DNA of 64,000 nt from an uncultured Desulfovibrio sp. (lineage in GTDB: Bacteria > Desulfobacterota > Desulfovibrionia > Desulfovibrionales > Desulfovibrionaceae): positions 76,629 through 140,628 of the forward strand of contig NZ_CABSIF010000010.1 in NCBI RefSeq assembly GCF_902477725.1, given 5' to 3'. The position numbers and the translations under genes were made by a program. Positions 1 to 8,007 of this stretch are shown piece by piece (position 1 is the first letter of the stretch; each line of letters begins with the position of its first letter). Under the pieces are notes generated by a model. That model did no database searches. It saw nothing but the letters and a program-made list of their open reading frames with translations, and was not told the origin of the DNA.

Positions 1-1
1 A

Positions 2-412
2 ACCGACCCCGACGGCAGAAAATTCCAGGTTGTGGGCGACAAATACAACTGGCGCTGCGGCCTTACGGTGCGCGACTGGCGCGCTGTGGTGCGCATCGCC
101 AATATCCCCCTTTCGGCCCTCACCCTCAAGAAAACTGACTCCGGTTTCATTGACCTGCACCGGCTGACCATCATGGCCAAGAACAAGATGCCGGAAACCA
201 TGCGCAATCAAGCCATCTGGTACTGCAACGCAGACGTGCTGACCGCCTTGGAACTCCAGGCAACCGATGCAGGCAACGTGACGCTGACATATCGCTCGGA
301 AGACTCCGGCAAGGGCGGCCCGCTGTTCAAGTCCACGCAGATTACCAACCTGCACGGCCAGCCCATCCGTCAGTGTGACGCACTCCGCAACGACGAAAAG
401 GCCATCAGTTAA
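2..412 (+). CDS. Phage major capsid protein (C-terminal part)
   Basis: The reading frame is open from the left edge of the window, so the gene is truncated and only its last 136 codons are seen. The stretch GLTVRDWRAVVRIANI followed by IWYCNADV and a C-terminal LHGQPIRQCDAL block is typical of the major head protein of BPP-1/Bcep22-like podoviruses. It would form the icosahedral shell. The GTG at 32 is internal, not a start. The next gene, 32 bp downstream, is the matching cement protein, which supports the call. The family assignment comes from recalled motifs and synteny, not from a search. Confidence 0.75.
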   Translation, partial: TDPDGRKFQVVGDKYNWRCGLTVRDWRAVVRIANIPLSALTLKKTDSGFIDLHRLTIMAKNKMPETMRNQAIWYCNADVLTALELQATDAGNVTLTYRSEDSGKGGPLFKSTQITNLHGQPIRQCDALRNDEKAIS

Positions 413-444
413 CCCCGCGTGACGGGCAGATATAGAGGATAGCC

Positions 445-882
445 ATGATTATTGATTCCAACCTTGTATTGATGGACAGCTCCCCCGTTCTTGGGGCGGC
501 TGTTACCGGCTCCCCCGTTCCGCTTACGTCGTTTCTCAAACCGGGGCGTCAAGAACCCATTCCCATTTGCGCCAAGGTCGTGGGAACGGACTTTGCGGGC
601 GGCACTTCCATAACTTTCAAACTGACGCAGTGCGCCACGTCCGACGGAACCTATGCGGATGTTCCCGGCTCGTCCGTCACCGTGGCCCTGGCCGACCTCA
701 CCGTGGGCAAGTCCATCGGCTGGCGTTTTTTGCCGCGCGGCGTGACCGCGCCGTGGCTCAAAATGGTTGCCACGCCCACGGGTGCGTTTACCGCTGGCAA
801 CGTGTTTGCCGCCGTGGTGCGCGAGGATGCCTTGCCCTACGAGGCTGGCATGTTCATCGACAAGGGCGTGGTCAAGGGTTAG
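445..882 (+). CDS. Bbp16-like capsid cement protein
   Basis: A 145-residue protein starting at an ATG behind a GAGGAT ribosome site. It has the features of the Bbp16 family: an N-terminal segment naming its own start (MIIDSNLVLMDSS), a beta-rich centre (GGTSITFKLTQCATSDGTY) and a C-terminal WRFLPRG...PWLKM strand. Bbp16 trimers decorate and stabilise the expanded head of Bordetella phage BPP-1. Its place directly after the major capsid gene is the expected one. It has no signal peptide and no membrane segment. The alternative, a generic decoration protein, would have the same role. Confidence 0.72.
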   Translation: MIIDSNLVLMDSSPVLGAAVTGSPVPLTSFLKPGRQEPIPICAKVVGTDFAGGTSITFKLTQCATSDGTYADVPGSSVTVALADLTVGKSIGWRFLPRGVTAPWLKMVATPTGAFTAGNVFAAVVREDALPYEAGMFIDKGVVKG

Positions 883-954
883 CACCCGCCCGGCCAGCAT
901 AAAGGGGAGGGCCGCGCAGGCCTTCCCCACTTAAACAACTTTTTGGAGCGGCAG

Positions 955-1551
955 ATGGAAAGTAAAATCGAGGTGTGGAACAAGGCTCTCGGGCACATAG
1001 GCACCCGCACCGTAGCCAGCGAGTCGGAAAACTGCGAGGAGGCCCGGCAGTGCGCCCTGTATTGGGATGCTGCACGCCGTCAGGCCTTGCGCGATTTCCC
1101 CTACCCTTGGGCGCAGACCCGTATCGCGCTGGCCGCAAAAGCCCTGCCTGCCGTGTGGGATGGCGAGTGGCGCAACGCCTACGCCTACCCCAGCAACTGC
1201 CTTAAGCTCCATAAAATTTCCCGCCCCGGCAGTCGCAAGCGTGAGGACTTCAAACTGATCTCCGACCCTGACGGCGGCGCATCCATGATCCTCACAAACT
1301 GCGCGGACGCAGTGGCGGACTACACGTGCGATATCCCTAGCCCGGCACAGTGGGACGATCTGTTCATTTACTTGCTGGGCCGCAAGCTGGCCTGCCTGAT
1401 CGCCGTGCCGCTGCTCAAAAATAACGGCAGCAAGGTCAACGAGCTGGAGCAACTTTACCGCGCGTCAATCCCGGCGGCATACGAGGGCGGCGCGTCCGAG
1501 GGTAAACCGCAATTTGAAGAAGATAGCTGGATCACCGGCAGGGGGGACTAA
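955..1551 (+). CDS. Tail tubular protein A-like adaptor
   Basis: 198 residues, close to the 196 of T7 gp11. The N-terminus (EVWNKALGHIG, then EEARQCALYWDAARRQALRDFPYPWA) matches the helical opening of gp11-type gatekeepers that join the portal ring to the tail nozzle. The ATG at 955 is preferred over an upstream TTG at 943, because GGAG at 945-948 sits 6 bases before it. The stop overlaps the ATG of the tail fibre gene (TAATG), so translation is probably coupled. Function is inferred from the N-terminal pattern and from the tail tubular B-like gene nearby. Confidence 0.65.
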   Translation: MESKIEVWNKALGHIGTRTVASESENCEEARQCALYWDAARRQALRDFPYPWAQTRIALAAKALPAVWDGEWRNAYAYPSNCLKLHKISRPGSRKREDFKLISDPDGGASMILTNCADAVADYTCDIPSPAQWDDLFIYLLGRKLACLIAVPLLKNNGSKVNELEQLYRASIPAAYEGGASEGKPQFEEDSWITGRGD

Positions 1552-2654
1552 TGACGCTCGACAGCAAGCTTAGCAAGGCCGTCTACCAGGGCAACGGATC
1601 TACCACCGTCTTTCCCTTTGCCTTCAAGGTGTGGGACTCAAACCATATTGCCGTAACGGTGACGGACGCGGCAGGCGTGAGCACGGACGTGACCAGCAAC
1701 AGCACCGTCACGCTCACCAGCTCCGGCGGTTCCGTCACCTATCCCAAGTCCGGCAGTCCCCTGCCCGGCAGCGCAAAGCTGGCAATCACGCGCAACATGC
1801 CGTTTGTGCAGGGTATCAACCTTGTTTCGGCCTCGCGCTTTGATCCGCAGGTGCTCGAGGACGGGCTGGATCAGGCAACGGCAGAACGCCAGCAGATACT
1901 GGAGCAGATGGCCCGCGCCGTCATACTCCCACCAACCAGCAACGAGTCGCCGGAAGATGTGGTTGCGTCCATCTACGCCAGCCGGGACGCCGCAGCGGCC
2001 AGCGCCAGCGCGGCCAGCAACAAGGCTGATGCCGCAGAGGTCAGCGCGCAGGCGGCGGCAAACAGCGCAAGCACCGCCGCACAGACGGTTGAAACCGCAG
2101 CGGCAGAGGCCGTAAGCGCCGCTACGGCGCAGGCCAATGCAGCGCATGATAGCGCACTTGCTGCGGCACAGAGTGCGGCAGAGGCCGAGGCGGCAGTGCC
2201 GGATAACCTTGTTGCGCGCGTGACCGCAGTTGAGGACAAAAACACACAGCAGGATACGCGACTGGACGCTGTAGAAACAAAGAACACGCAGCAAGATACG
2301 CGGCTTGATGCTGTCAATACGAGCCTTGCAGGCAAGCTCAATGCAGACATGAGCAATCGTCCTGCTGGGTCTCAATACCTTGTGTCCACATGGACAAACG
2401 GAACAAGCTGGTACCGTAAGTATTCCGATGGATTCATAGAACAGGGCGGTTATCTTGGTGTTATCGGAACTACCAACATTACTGTAACGTTCCCAATTCC
2501 TTTTGCAGGTGCATCATATGTCCTGAATGTGTATGCCTTTGATCTGGACACGACTTCGGGGCATCCGCGTACTGCATGGAGAAACACCTATGGCTTCAAT
2601 TTTGGGAAAACGTCTTCCGCTGTCGATACCAACTGGTACGCCGCTGGATACTAA
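1551..2654 (+). CDS. Tail fibre protein
   Basis: 367 residues. Residues 1-125 resemble the T7 gp17-type head that anchors a fibre to the tail (YQGNGSTTVFPFAFKVW, ITRNMPFVQG, DGLDQATAERQQ). Residues about 140-230 are very rich in alanine and serine, the composition of a trimeric coiled coil. They are followed by two exact-looking 14-residue repeats, then a globular tip (YRKYSDGFIEQGG, VTFPIPF) typical of receptor-binding fibre ends. The protein should set host range. The gene overlaps the previous one by one base and is followed 9 bp later by a probable fibre chaperone. No variable-repeat architecture was seen at the 3' end. Confidence 0.8.
   Translation: MTLDSKLSKAVYQGNGSTTVFPFAFKVWDSNHIAVTVTDAAGVSTDVTSNSTVTLTSSGGSVTYPKSGSPLPGSAKLAITRNMPFVQGINLVSASRFDPQVLEDGLDQATAERQQILEQMARAVILPPTSNESPEDVVASIYASRDAAAASASAASNKADAAEVSAQAAANSASTAAQTVETAAAEAVSAATAQANAAHDSALAAAQSAAEAEAAVPDNLVARVTAVEDKNTQQDTRLDAVETKNTQQDTRLDAVNTSLAGKLNADMSNRPAGSQYLVSTWTNGTSWYRKYSDGFIEQGGYLGVIGTTNITVTFPIPFAGASYVLNVYAFDLDTTSGHPRTAWRNTYGFNFGKTSSAVDTNWYAAGY
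2238..2321 (+). repeat. Tandem 42-bp repeat in the fibre shaft
   Basis: Two consecutive 14-codon units begin at 2238 and 2280. Both encode KNTQQDTRLDAV followed by ET or NT. The DNA copies differ at several third positions, so this is an older duplication kept at the protein level. The unit is two heptads long, so adding or losing one copy keeps the coiled-coil register. Confidence 0.8.
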
Positions 2655-2663
2655 GGAGGCACC

Positions 2664-3062
2664 ATGTACGCAATCGGACAAAAATTTAAAGGGGTATATC
2701 CGCCGGAAGCCGCACAGTGGTGCAATGATAATTGCGCCATGATGGTGCCAATAGAAGGCAGTTTTGAAATACAGACAGTGCCACAGCCCGCGCTGTTAGA
2801 TTTGCAAATCGTCAAGCGTATGGAGATCAACGCTGGCTTTGACGCGGCCATGACTGCAAGCCTGACAATGCCCAGTGCCAGCACACCAGCCAGCGCCTTT
2901 GCGGTATATCAGGCCATTGAAGCATGGAAGACGGAAGACCCCGAAGGATACTCCACACTGCTGGCTATCCATGAGGCCCGCCGAGCGTCCCTGCTTGCCG
3001 CTGTGGACGCGGCCACAACCATTGCGGAGGTGCAGGCAATCTCCGTTACCTACGCGGTGTAA
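2664..3062 (+). CDS. Probable tail fibre assembly chaperone
   Basis: 132 residues, with a strong GGAGG site just before the ATG. The N-terminus (KGVYPPEAAQWCNDN) resembles the start of phage fibre-assembly proteins, which name the fibre-tip partner. The C-terminal half is helical and alanine-rich (RRASLLAAVDAATTIAEVQAI), as in the DUF4376-like part of such chaperones. It lies directly after the fibre gene, the usual place for the cognate chaperone. The role is inferred from position and weak motif similarity. It could instead be a minor tail component. Confidence 0.5.
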   Translation: MYAIGQKFKGVYPPEAAQWCNDNCAMMVPIEGSFEIQTVPQPALLDLQIVKRMEINAGFDAAMTASLTMPSASTPASAFAVYQAIEAWKTEDPEGYSTLLAIHEARRASLLAAVDAATTIAEVQAISVTYAV

Positions 3063-3064
3063 TC

Positions 3065-5110
3065 ATGGGCGCGCGCATAGCTTACAACAACTTCACAGGC
3101 GGCGAGGTATCGCCCACGCTCAACGCCCGCTATAATCTGGAGCGTTTCGCCAATTTTTCGCAGGCCATGCAAAACATGCGGCCCGGTCTGCACGGCGACT
3201 GCGCCCGCCGCCCTGGCACCCGTTTTGTAGCCGACCTTGAGGAATTTTCCGTACTCGTGCCGTTCAGCTTTAACGCCGATGCCGCCAACAACTTCGTCTT
3301 GGTGCTATCCGACAAAAGGCTGCGCGTAAGTAACGGCAAAAACAACCTCGCCGCCGCCATTGCCACTCCATACGCCGCCGCAGACCTGCTGGCGATATCA
3401 TGGTCTCAGGTGGGCGATGTGGTCTATCTGGCCCATCCGGCCTACACCCTGCACAAAATTTTGCGGCAAAAAACAGCCACGCCGGGTATTTACGCATGGT
3501 CAATCGTTGAGGTTGTGCTTAACCAGAGCATTGCCGCGCCCGCAACTCCGTCCGTATCATTCAGCGATTCCGGCTCGTACACGCTGCGTTATAAAGTGGT
3601 GGCTATTGATGCCAGCGGCAAGGAAAGTTTACCATCTGCTGCGGGCTCTTGTTCTGGCAAGCATCCTTCGGATTGGGTTCAGGGCAACAGCGCTACCGTT
3701 TCGTGGGCAGCCGTGCCCGGAGCCAAGGAATACAACGTCTATCGGGAGTCTGCGGGCTATTTCGGCTTTATCGGCATATCCACCGGCACAAGCTTCACCG
3801 ATAACAACTATGAGGCCAAAACAGACGACACCCCAAAGGAAGATTGGGACCCGTTTGCCAACGGCAACAACCCCGGCGTAGTGGCCTTTCACCAGCAACG
3901 CATGGTGCTGACCGGTTGCGCTGGCAGCCCTGGTTATTTCTATCTGTCCCGCACGGGAGATTTTGAATCCTTCCGCAAGTCCCGCCCCTTGCAGGACGAC
4001 GATCCGGTGGAATACCAGATCGCCTCGGGCGCTATCAATGCGGTAACGTGGGCCGCCAGCTTTGGCGACCTGCTGCTTGGCACCACAGGCAGCGAGTATA
4101 AAGCCACGGGCGATAACGGCATCATCACGCCCAAGATTTCCTACGTCACCGCGCAGTCATATTGGGGCAGCGCGGGCCTTGCGCCGCTTATCATCGGCAA
4201 CTCGGTGCTGCATGTGCAGCGCCACGGCTCCAGAGTGCGCGACCTTTTCTACTCGCTGGAAAAGGACGGCTACGCGGGTAACGATCTTTCCATCTTTGCG
4301 CCCCACCTGTTTGACGGGCACACCCTCAAGCAGTGGGCCTACCAGCAAACCCCCGGTTCAACCATCTGGTGCGTTCGTGAGGACGGCCTGCTGCTGGCCC
4401 TGACCTACATGAAGGAACACGACATATGGGGCTGGTCGCGCCATGTGACAGACGGCGAGGTGCTCTCTGTGGCCACAATCTCCGGTGACGACGGCGACGC
4501 CGTTTTACTGGTAGTGCGCCGGACGGTTGCAGGCCAGACTCGCTACTTCCTTGAGCGCCTTGCCGCCCCCTTCCAGCCCAGCGACGACATTGCCGAGGCC
4601 TATTTTGTTGATTGCGGCGTGAGCCAGCGCAGCGCGGAGCCTACGCACACAGTGACGGGCCTCGGGCACCTTGAAGGCCGCACTCTGGCCGTGCTGGCGG
4701 ACGGCAGCCCGGTAGAGGGCTGTGTGGTTTCTGGTGGACAGATCACCATTCCTTACGCCGCCAAGGTGGTACATGCGGGCCTGCCGTACACGTCCGTTCT
4801 CTCGCCGCTCTCCTTTGAGGTTCAGGCACAATCCGGCGTGACCCTGGGTAAAAAGCGGGCCTATGGCAAGTGCGTGGTGCGCCTGTTCCGCAGCGTGGGC
4901 GGCAAGTACGGGGCCGACCTCGATCATCTGGACGACTTCCCTTTCATCCCCACCAATTACGGCGAACCCTGCGAACCCTTCACGGGCGACAGGGAGTTTA
5001 CCCCCGGCGGCGGCCAGAGCGAAAGCACGTCCGTCTGGCTGGTGCAGGATAAGCCCCTGCCGTGGCAGGTTGTGGCAATCATGTGTGATGTGGACTTTGG
5101 GCAGGTGTAG
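3065..5110 (+). CDS. Tail tubular protein B-like nozzle protein
   Basis: 681 residues, slightly shorter than T7 gp12 (794). The opening MGARIAYNNFTGGEVSP, then LERFANFSQAMQNMRPGLHGDCARRPGT, is the hallmark of the nozzle/stabilisation proteins of podoviruses. A fibronectin-like stretch lies around residues 160-230 (SYTLRYKVVAIDASGKE, AKEYNVYRES). The protein should form the tubular tail tip through which DNA leaves. It starts 2 bp after the fibre chaperone stop. There is no membrane segment, as expected for a virion protein. Confidence 0.78.
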   Translation: MGARIAYNNFTGGEVSPTLNARYNLERFANFSQAMQNMRPGLHGDCARRPGTRFVADLEEFSVLVPFSFNADAANNFVLVLSDKRLRVSNGKNNLAAAIATPYAAADLLAISWSQVGDVVYLAHPAYTLHKILRQKTATPGIYAWSIVEVVLNQSIAAPATPSVSFSDSGSYTLRYKVVAIDASGKESLPSAAGSCSGKHPSDWVQGNSATVSWAAVPGAKEYNVYRESAGYFGFIGISTGTSFTDNNYEAKTDDTPKEDWDPFANGNNPGVVAFHQQRMVLTGCAGSPGYFYLSRTGDFESFRKSRPLQDDDPVEYQIASGAINAVTWAASFGDLLLGTTGSEYKATGDNGIITPKISYVTAQSYWGSAGLAPLIIGNSVLHVQRHGSRVRDLFYSLEKDGYAGNDLSIFAPHLFDGHTLKQWAYQQTPGSTIWCVREDGLLLALTYMKEHDIWGWSRHVTDGEVLSVATISGDDGDAVLLVVRRTVAGQTRYFLERLAAPFQPSDDIAEAYFVDCGVSQRSAEPTHTVTGLGHLEGRTLAVLADGSPVEGCVVSGGQITIPYAAKVVHAGLPYTSVLSPLSFEVQAQSGVTLGKKRAYGKCVVRLFRSVGGKYGADLDHLDDFPFIPTNYGEPCEPFTGDREFTPGGGQSESTSVWLVQDKPLPWQVVAIMCDVDFGQV

Positions 5111-5112
5111 CT

Positions 5113-5574
5113 ATGGAAATTACATTCGCGGTTGAAACTTACTCTGCCATCAGTGAAGAGGTCGCGCCCCTGACCGTGGCCCATTGGCAGGAGACAGAAG
5201 CATCCATGTACGGCAGTCAATCAGCCGTGCCGGTGACGCATCATATGTATTGCGCCATGGAGCAAAGCGGCATCCTGCATGCCGTAACTGCCCGCGTAAG
5301 CGGGGCGTTGCATGGCTACGCGGCCTATTGCTTGTCTGAAAACATCAATATGCCTGGGCGTATTACGGCGTCAGCGCTGGCTTTGTACCTCTCGCGCGAA
5401 ATCAGGACAGACGCATTCGCTGCCCTTCGCCTCCTGCGTTGGGCAGAGGAAAGCCTGCGGCAGCGTGGGGTTTACGGTATTGGCTATAATTCCCCGGCAT
5501 CACGCCCTTGCGATGCCCTGTATCGCCGCTTGGGGGCTAAAATGACCGAAACTGTCTGGTTCAAGGAGCTTTGA
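5113..5574 (+). CDS. GNAT-family acetyltransferase-like protein in the virion operon
   Basis: 153 residues. The order of elements is that of a small GNAT fold: an N-terminal substrate region, a central strand (GALHGYAAYCLS), an arginine-rich helix (FAALRLLRWAEESLRQRGV) and a C-terminal YNSPASRPCDALYRRLGAKMTE block. The Q/RxxGxG acetyl-CoA loop is poorly preserved, so activity is uncertain. The start is 2 bp after the nozzle gene and the stop 1 bp before the next ATG, so it is co-translated with structural genes. It may modify a host or virion protein. The substrate is unknown. Confidence 0.55.
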   Translation: MEITFAVETYSAISEEVAPLTVAHWQETEASMYGSQSAVPVTHHMYCAMEQSGILHAVTARVSGALHGYAAYCLSENINMPGRITASALALYLSREIRTDAFAALRLLRWAEESLRQRGVYGIGYNSPASRPCDALYRRLGAKMTETVWFKEL

Positions 5575-5575
5575 T

Positions 5576-6202
5576 ATGGCCGCAATTTCTGGAACTACAG
5601 CCGCAGTTATCGCAGGCATAACCGCCGCAACAGCTCTCGCTGGCACCGCCGTGAGCATCTCTGCGCAACAACGGCAGGCCCAACAACAAAAGGATGCCGC
5701 AGAATATCAAGCCAAAATTGCCGAGCAAAATCAGGAGCTGGCTCAGGAGCAGGCCGCGTCGGTCAAACGCCAGGGCTACGATGATGCCCAGCGCCAGCGC
5801 CTCAAGGCGGCGGGCATTATCGGCACACAGCGGGCAATTGCTGGCGCAAGCGGTATCACCGTGGACACTGGCAGCAACCTTGATCTGACCATGGAAACCG
5901 CTGAAAAGGGTGAGCTGGACGCGCTGGCTATTCAGCAACAGGCGCTGGACAAATCCCACAACATACAGATCCAAGGCTGGAACTCCGGCCAGCAGGCGCA
6001 GGCCTACGCATGGCAGGCGGACAGCATAGACCCCACGGCGGGCATGATTGGAACGGCCCTTGGTGGCCTCGCCAAAGCCGGGAGCAACTTCGGCTCTGGC
6101 CTGTGGGGCGGAAAAGCAAGTAGTCCGCTTACAAAGAAAGGCGGCAGTATATTTGATTCCGCCGTAGCCCCGGCATTCGGTACAAAGGCGGTGAGATCAT
6201 GA
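5576..6202 (+). CDS. Internal virion protein, T7 gp14-like
   Basis: 208 residues. A short hydrophobic alanine-rich N-terminal helix (VIAGITAATALAGTAVS) is followed by a long glutamine-rich helix (ISAQQRQAQQQKDAAEYQAK...NQELAQEQ), the pattern of gp14. Gp14 is ejected and forms the outer-membrane part of the DNA-entry channel. A second weak hydrophobic, glycine-rich part follows at about 160-180. The stop overlaps the start of the next ejection protein (ATGA). Length fits gp14 (196 residues). Confidence 0.65.
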   Translation: MAAISGTTAAVIAGITAATALAGTAVSISAQQRQAQQQKDAAEYQAKIAEQNQELAQEQAASVKRQGYDDAQRQRLKAAGIIGTQRAIAGASGITVDTGSNLDLTMETAEKGELDALAIQQQALDKSHNIQIQGWNSGQQAQAYAWQADSIDPTAGMIGTALGGLAKAGSNFGSGLWGGKASSPLTKKGGSIFDSAVAPAFGTKAVRS

Positions 6203-8007
6203 ACAACTTTTCTTTCCGCGTCCCTGAAAAAGCTGGCGCTGGCATGCCCACCTATCAGCAACAGCAGCAATACCCCACGCCGGGCGTGGATACTTCCGCG
6301 CGCCTGTCAGACAGCGCCGCGCAGATCTACCAGCAGGGAGCAGACCAGCAGGCCAAGGGGCTGGAAAAGCTCGGGCAGGGATTGGAGCAGGCTTCCAAGG
6401 CCGGATATGATCTCTATACGGACTACCAGACCAGCAAGGCCAAGGACGCATGGTTGCAGTACAAGCAGGGTGCGCAAAAGCTGCAAGCCCAGCTTGGTTC
6501 TTTGGCTGGCAAGGATGCCATAGACGAAAGCAACGGCGTTGTAGCGCAGTTGAAATCATGGCGGGAGCAGGCCAGGGGCGAAATTTCCGGCAAGCTTGGC
6601 AGCATGGCCGCTGGCCTTTTTGACCGCGCAGCATCGGAAACTGATGCCACTCTTGATGCTTGGGCGACAGGCAAGGTGCATGCCGAGGCCATCAACTACG
6701 GCAATGCCACCAGCAAGGCCAATATCTCGCTGGCACAAAATCAGGCCGTGGCAGATGCCGCCAACCCCGCAGCCTTTGGCGCGCAAATGGGCGTGGTCAA
6801 GGCAGAGCTTGAAAACATGGCCAAGCGCAGCGGCTACGGCGCTGAATGGGTGCAGGCTGGCTTGCAGGATATGCAGCAAAAGACGCTCACGCAGGCCATT
6901 TCTGACCGCATCGCCGGGGAGGATTTGGGCACCGCCAACAACATGATTAAGGCCTACGGCCCCTTGCTGGGCGGCAATGCTGATGGACTGCGCGCAAGAG
7001 CCGCTTCCAAAGGCCGCGAACTGGAGGCCAGAAATAGGGCGGATGCTGCTAGGGCTGAAACAGAGGCCCTTAAAGGGAAAGTGAACGCGTTCAACTCAGA
7101 TACTGCCGGAATGTCTGACGCAGAAAAGCTCGATGTGCTGGATAAGACATATGGCGGGGACGCAAAAAACAAGAAGGTTTACAGGGCCATTCTTGATGAT
7201 ATCGCCTACGAGGCTGGGGCAAAGACAGACCTGCGCAATAAGGCTCAGGCTATCCGCCTGCGTGGCATTGAGGACAGACTGACAGAAGCGGCCAAGGGAA
7301 CGCCGGAAGAGAGCTTTCAGAAAACGCGCGAGGTTGTCCAAGGACTACCGCTTGAAGACCGTCCAAAAGCTCTCAAGATTGCTGACAATCTCCGAGCGGC
7401 AAATATGTACGACGATGGCAAGATTACGCAGGATGATCCTCTTGCTAAGTCTGAACTCGCAACCAGGCTTGCCAGCGGTGAGGATGTTTCCGTTGACGCG
7501 GAATACGGCAGTCGTCTCAGCAAGGTGACGCGCGAGAAGTACAAGAGTGAGGCTTTCCGCTCTGCCCTGCCCTCCGTCAAGACGGCTTTTGAAGTCGAAG
7601 CCGCCACATGGATGGGCGCCAACAAATCCCAGGCCAAGTCTGCTCTCGGCAAGGGTGGAGTAGGCGCTCTCTGGACGCGCTTCCTTGACCAAACCAATGC
7701 CGATGAAAAGAAAGACCCTGCACGCCTACGTCAGGAGGCAAGGGATTTCTTCAAGTCAGTTACGCTTGAAGCGGGATTCTTTGGCCGTGATAAAAAAACT
7801 ATCCAAGGCCTGCAAAATATCTATCTCGACAAATACGACGATGCCCGCCCAGCGCAGGGCACACCAGAATATGACCATGCGGTGCAGATGCTCAAGCAGG
7901 CCGGTAAAAAGCCGGAGGGCATGTTTGGTCGGTATTCAGATAAACAGCTTTCTACCGCGTATAGACTGCTTCTTCAGAGCAGCCCTGATGCAGGCGGGGG
8001 TGAATAA
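6199..8007 (+). CDS. Internal virion protein, T7 gp15-like
   Basis: 602 residues, soluble and helical, without a signal peptide. It lies between the gp14-like gene and the giant ejection protein, the position of gp15 in T7 (747 residues). Residues about 40-250 consist of repeated helical segments. The overlap of its TAA with the following ATG (TAATG) indicates coupled translation. In T7 this protein forms the periplasmic tunnel with gp16. The assignment rests on order, size and composition. Confidence 0.6.
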   Translation: MNNFSFRVPEKAGAGMPTYQQQQQYPTPGVDTSARLSDSAAQIYQQGADQQAKGLEKLGQGLEQASKAGYDLYTDYQTSKAKDAWLQYKQGAQKLQAQLGSLAGKDAIDESNGVVAQLKSWREQARGEISGKLGSMAAGLFDRAASETDATLDAWATGKVHAEAINYGNATSKANISLAQNQAVADAANPAAFGAQMGVVKAELENMAKRSGYGAEWVQAGLQDMQQKTLTQAISDRIAGEDLGTANNMIKAYGPLLGGNADGLRARAASKGRELEARNRADAARAETEALKGKVNAFNSDTAGMSDAEKLDVLDKTYGGDAKNKKVYRAILDDIAYEAGAKTDLRNKAQAIRLRGIEDRLTEAAKGTPEESFQKTREVVQGLPLEDRPKALKIADNLRAANMYDDGKITQDDPLAKSELATRLASGEDVSVDAEYGSRLSKVTREKYKSEAFRSALPSVKTAFEVEAATWMGANKSQAKSALGKGGVGALWTRFLDQTNADEKKDPARLRQEARDFFKSVTLEAGFFGRDKKTIQGLQNIYLDKYDDARPAQGTPEYDHAVQMLKQAGKKPEGMFGRYSDKQLSTAYRLLLQSSPDAGGGE

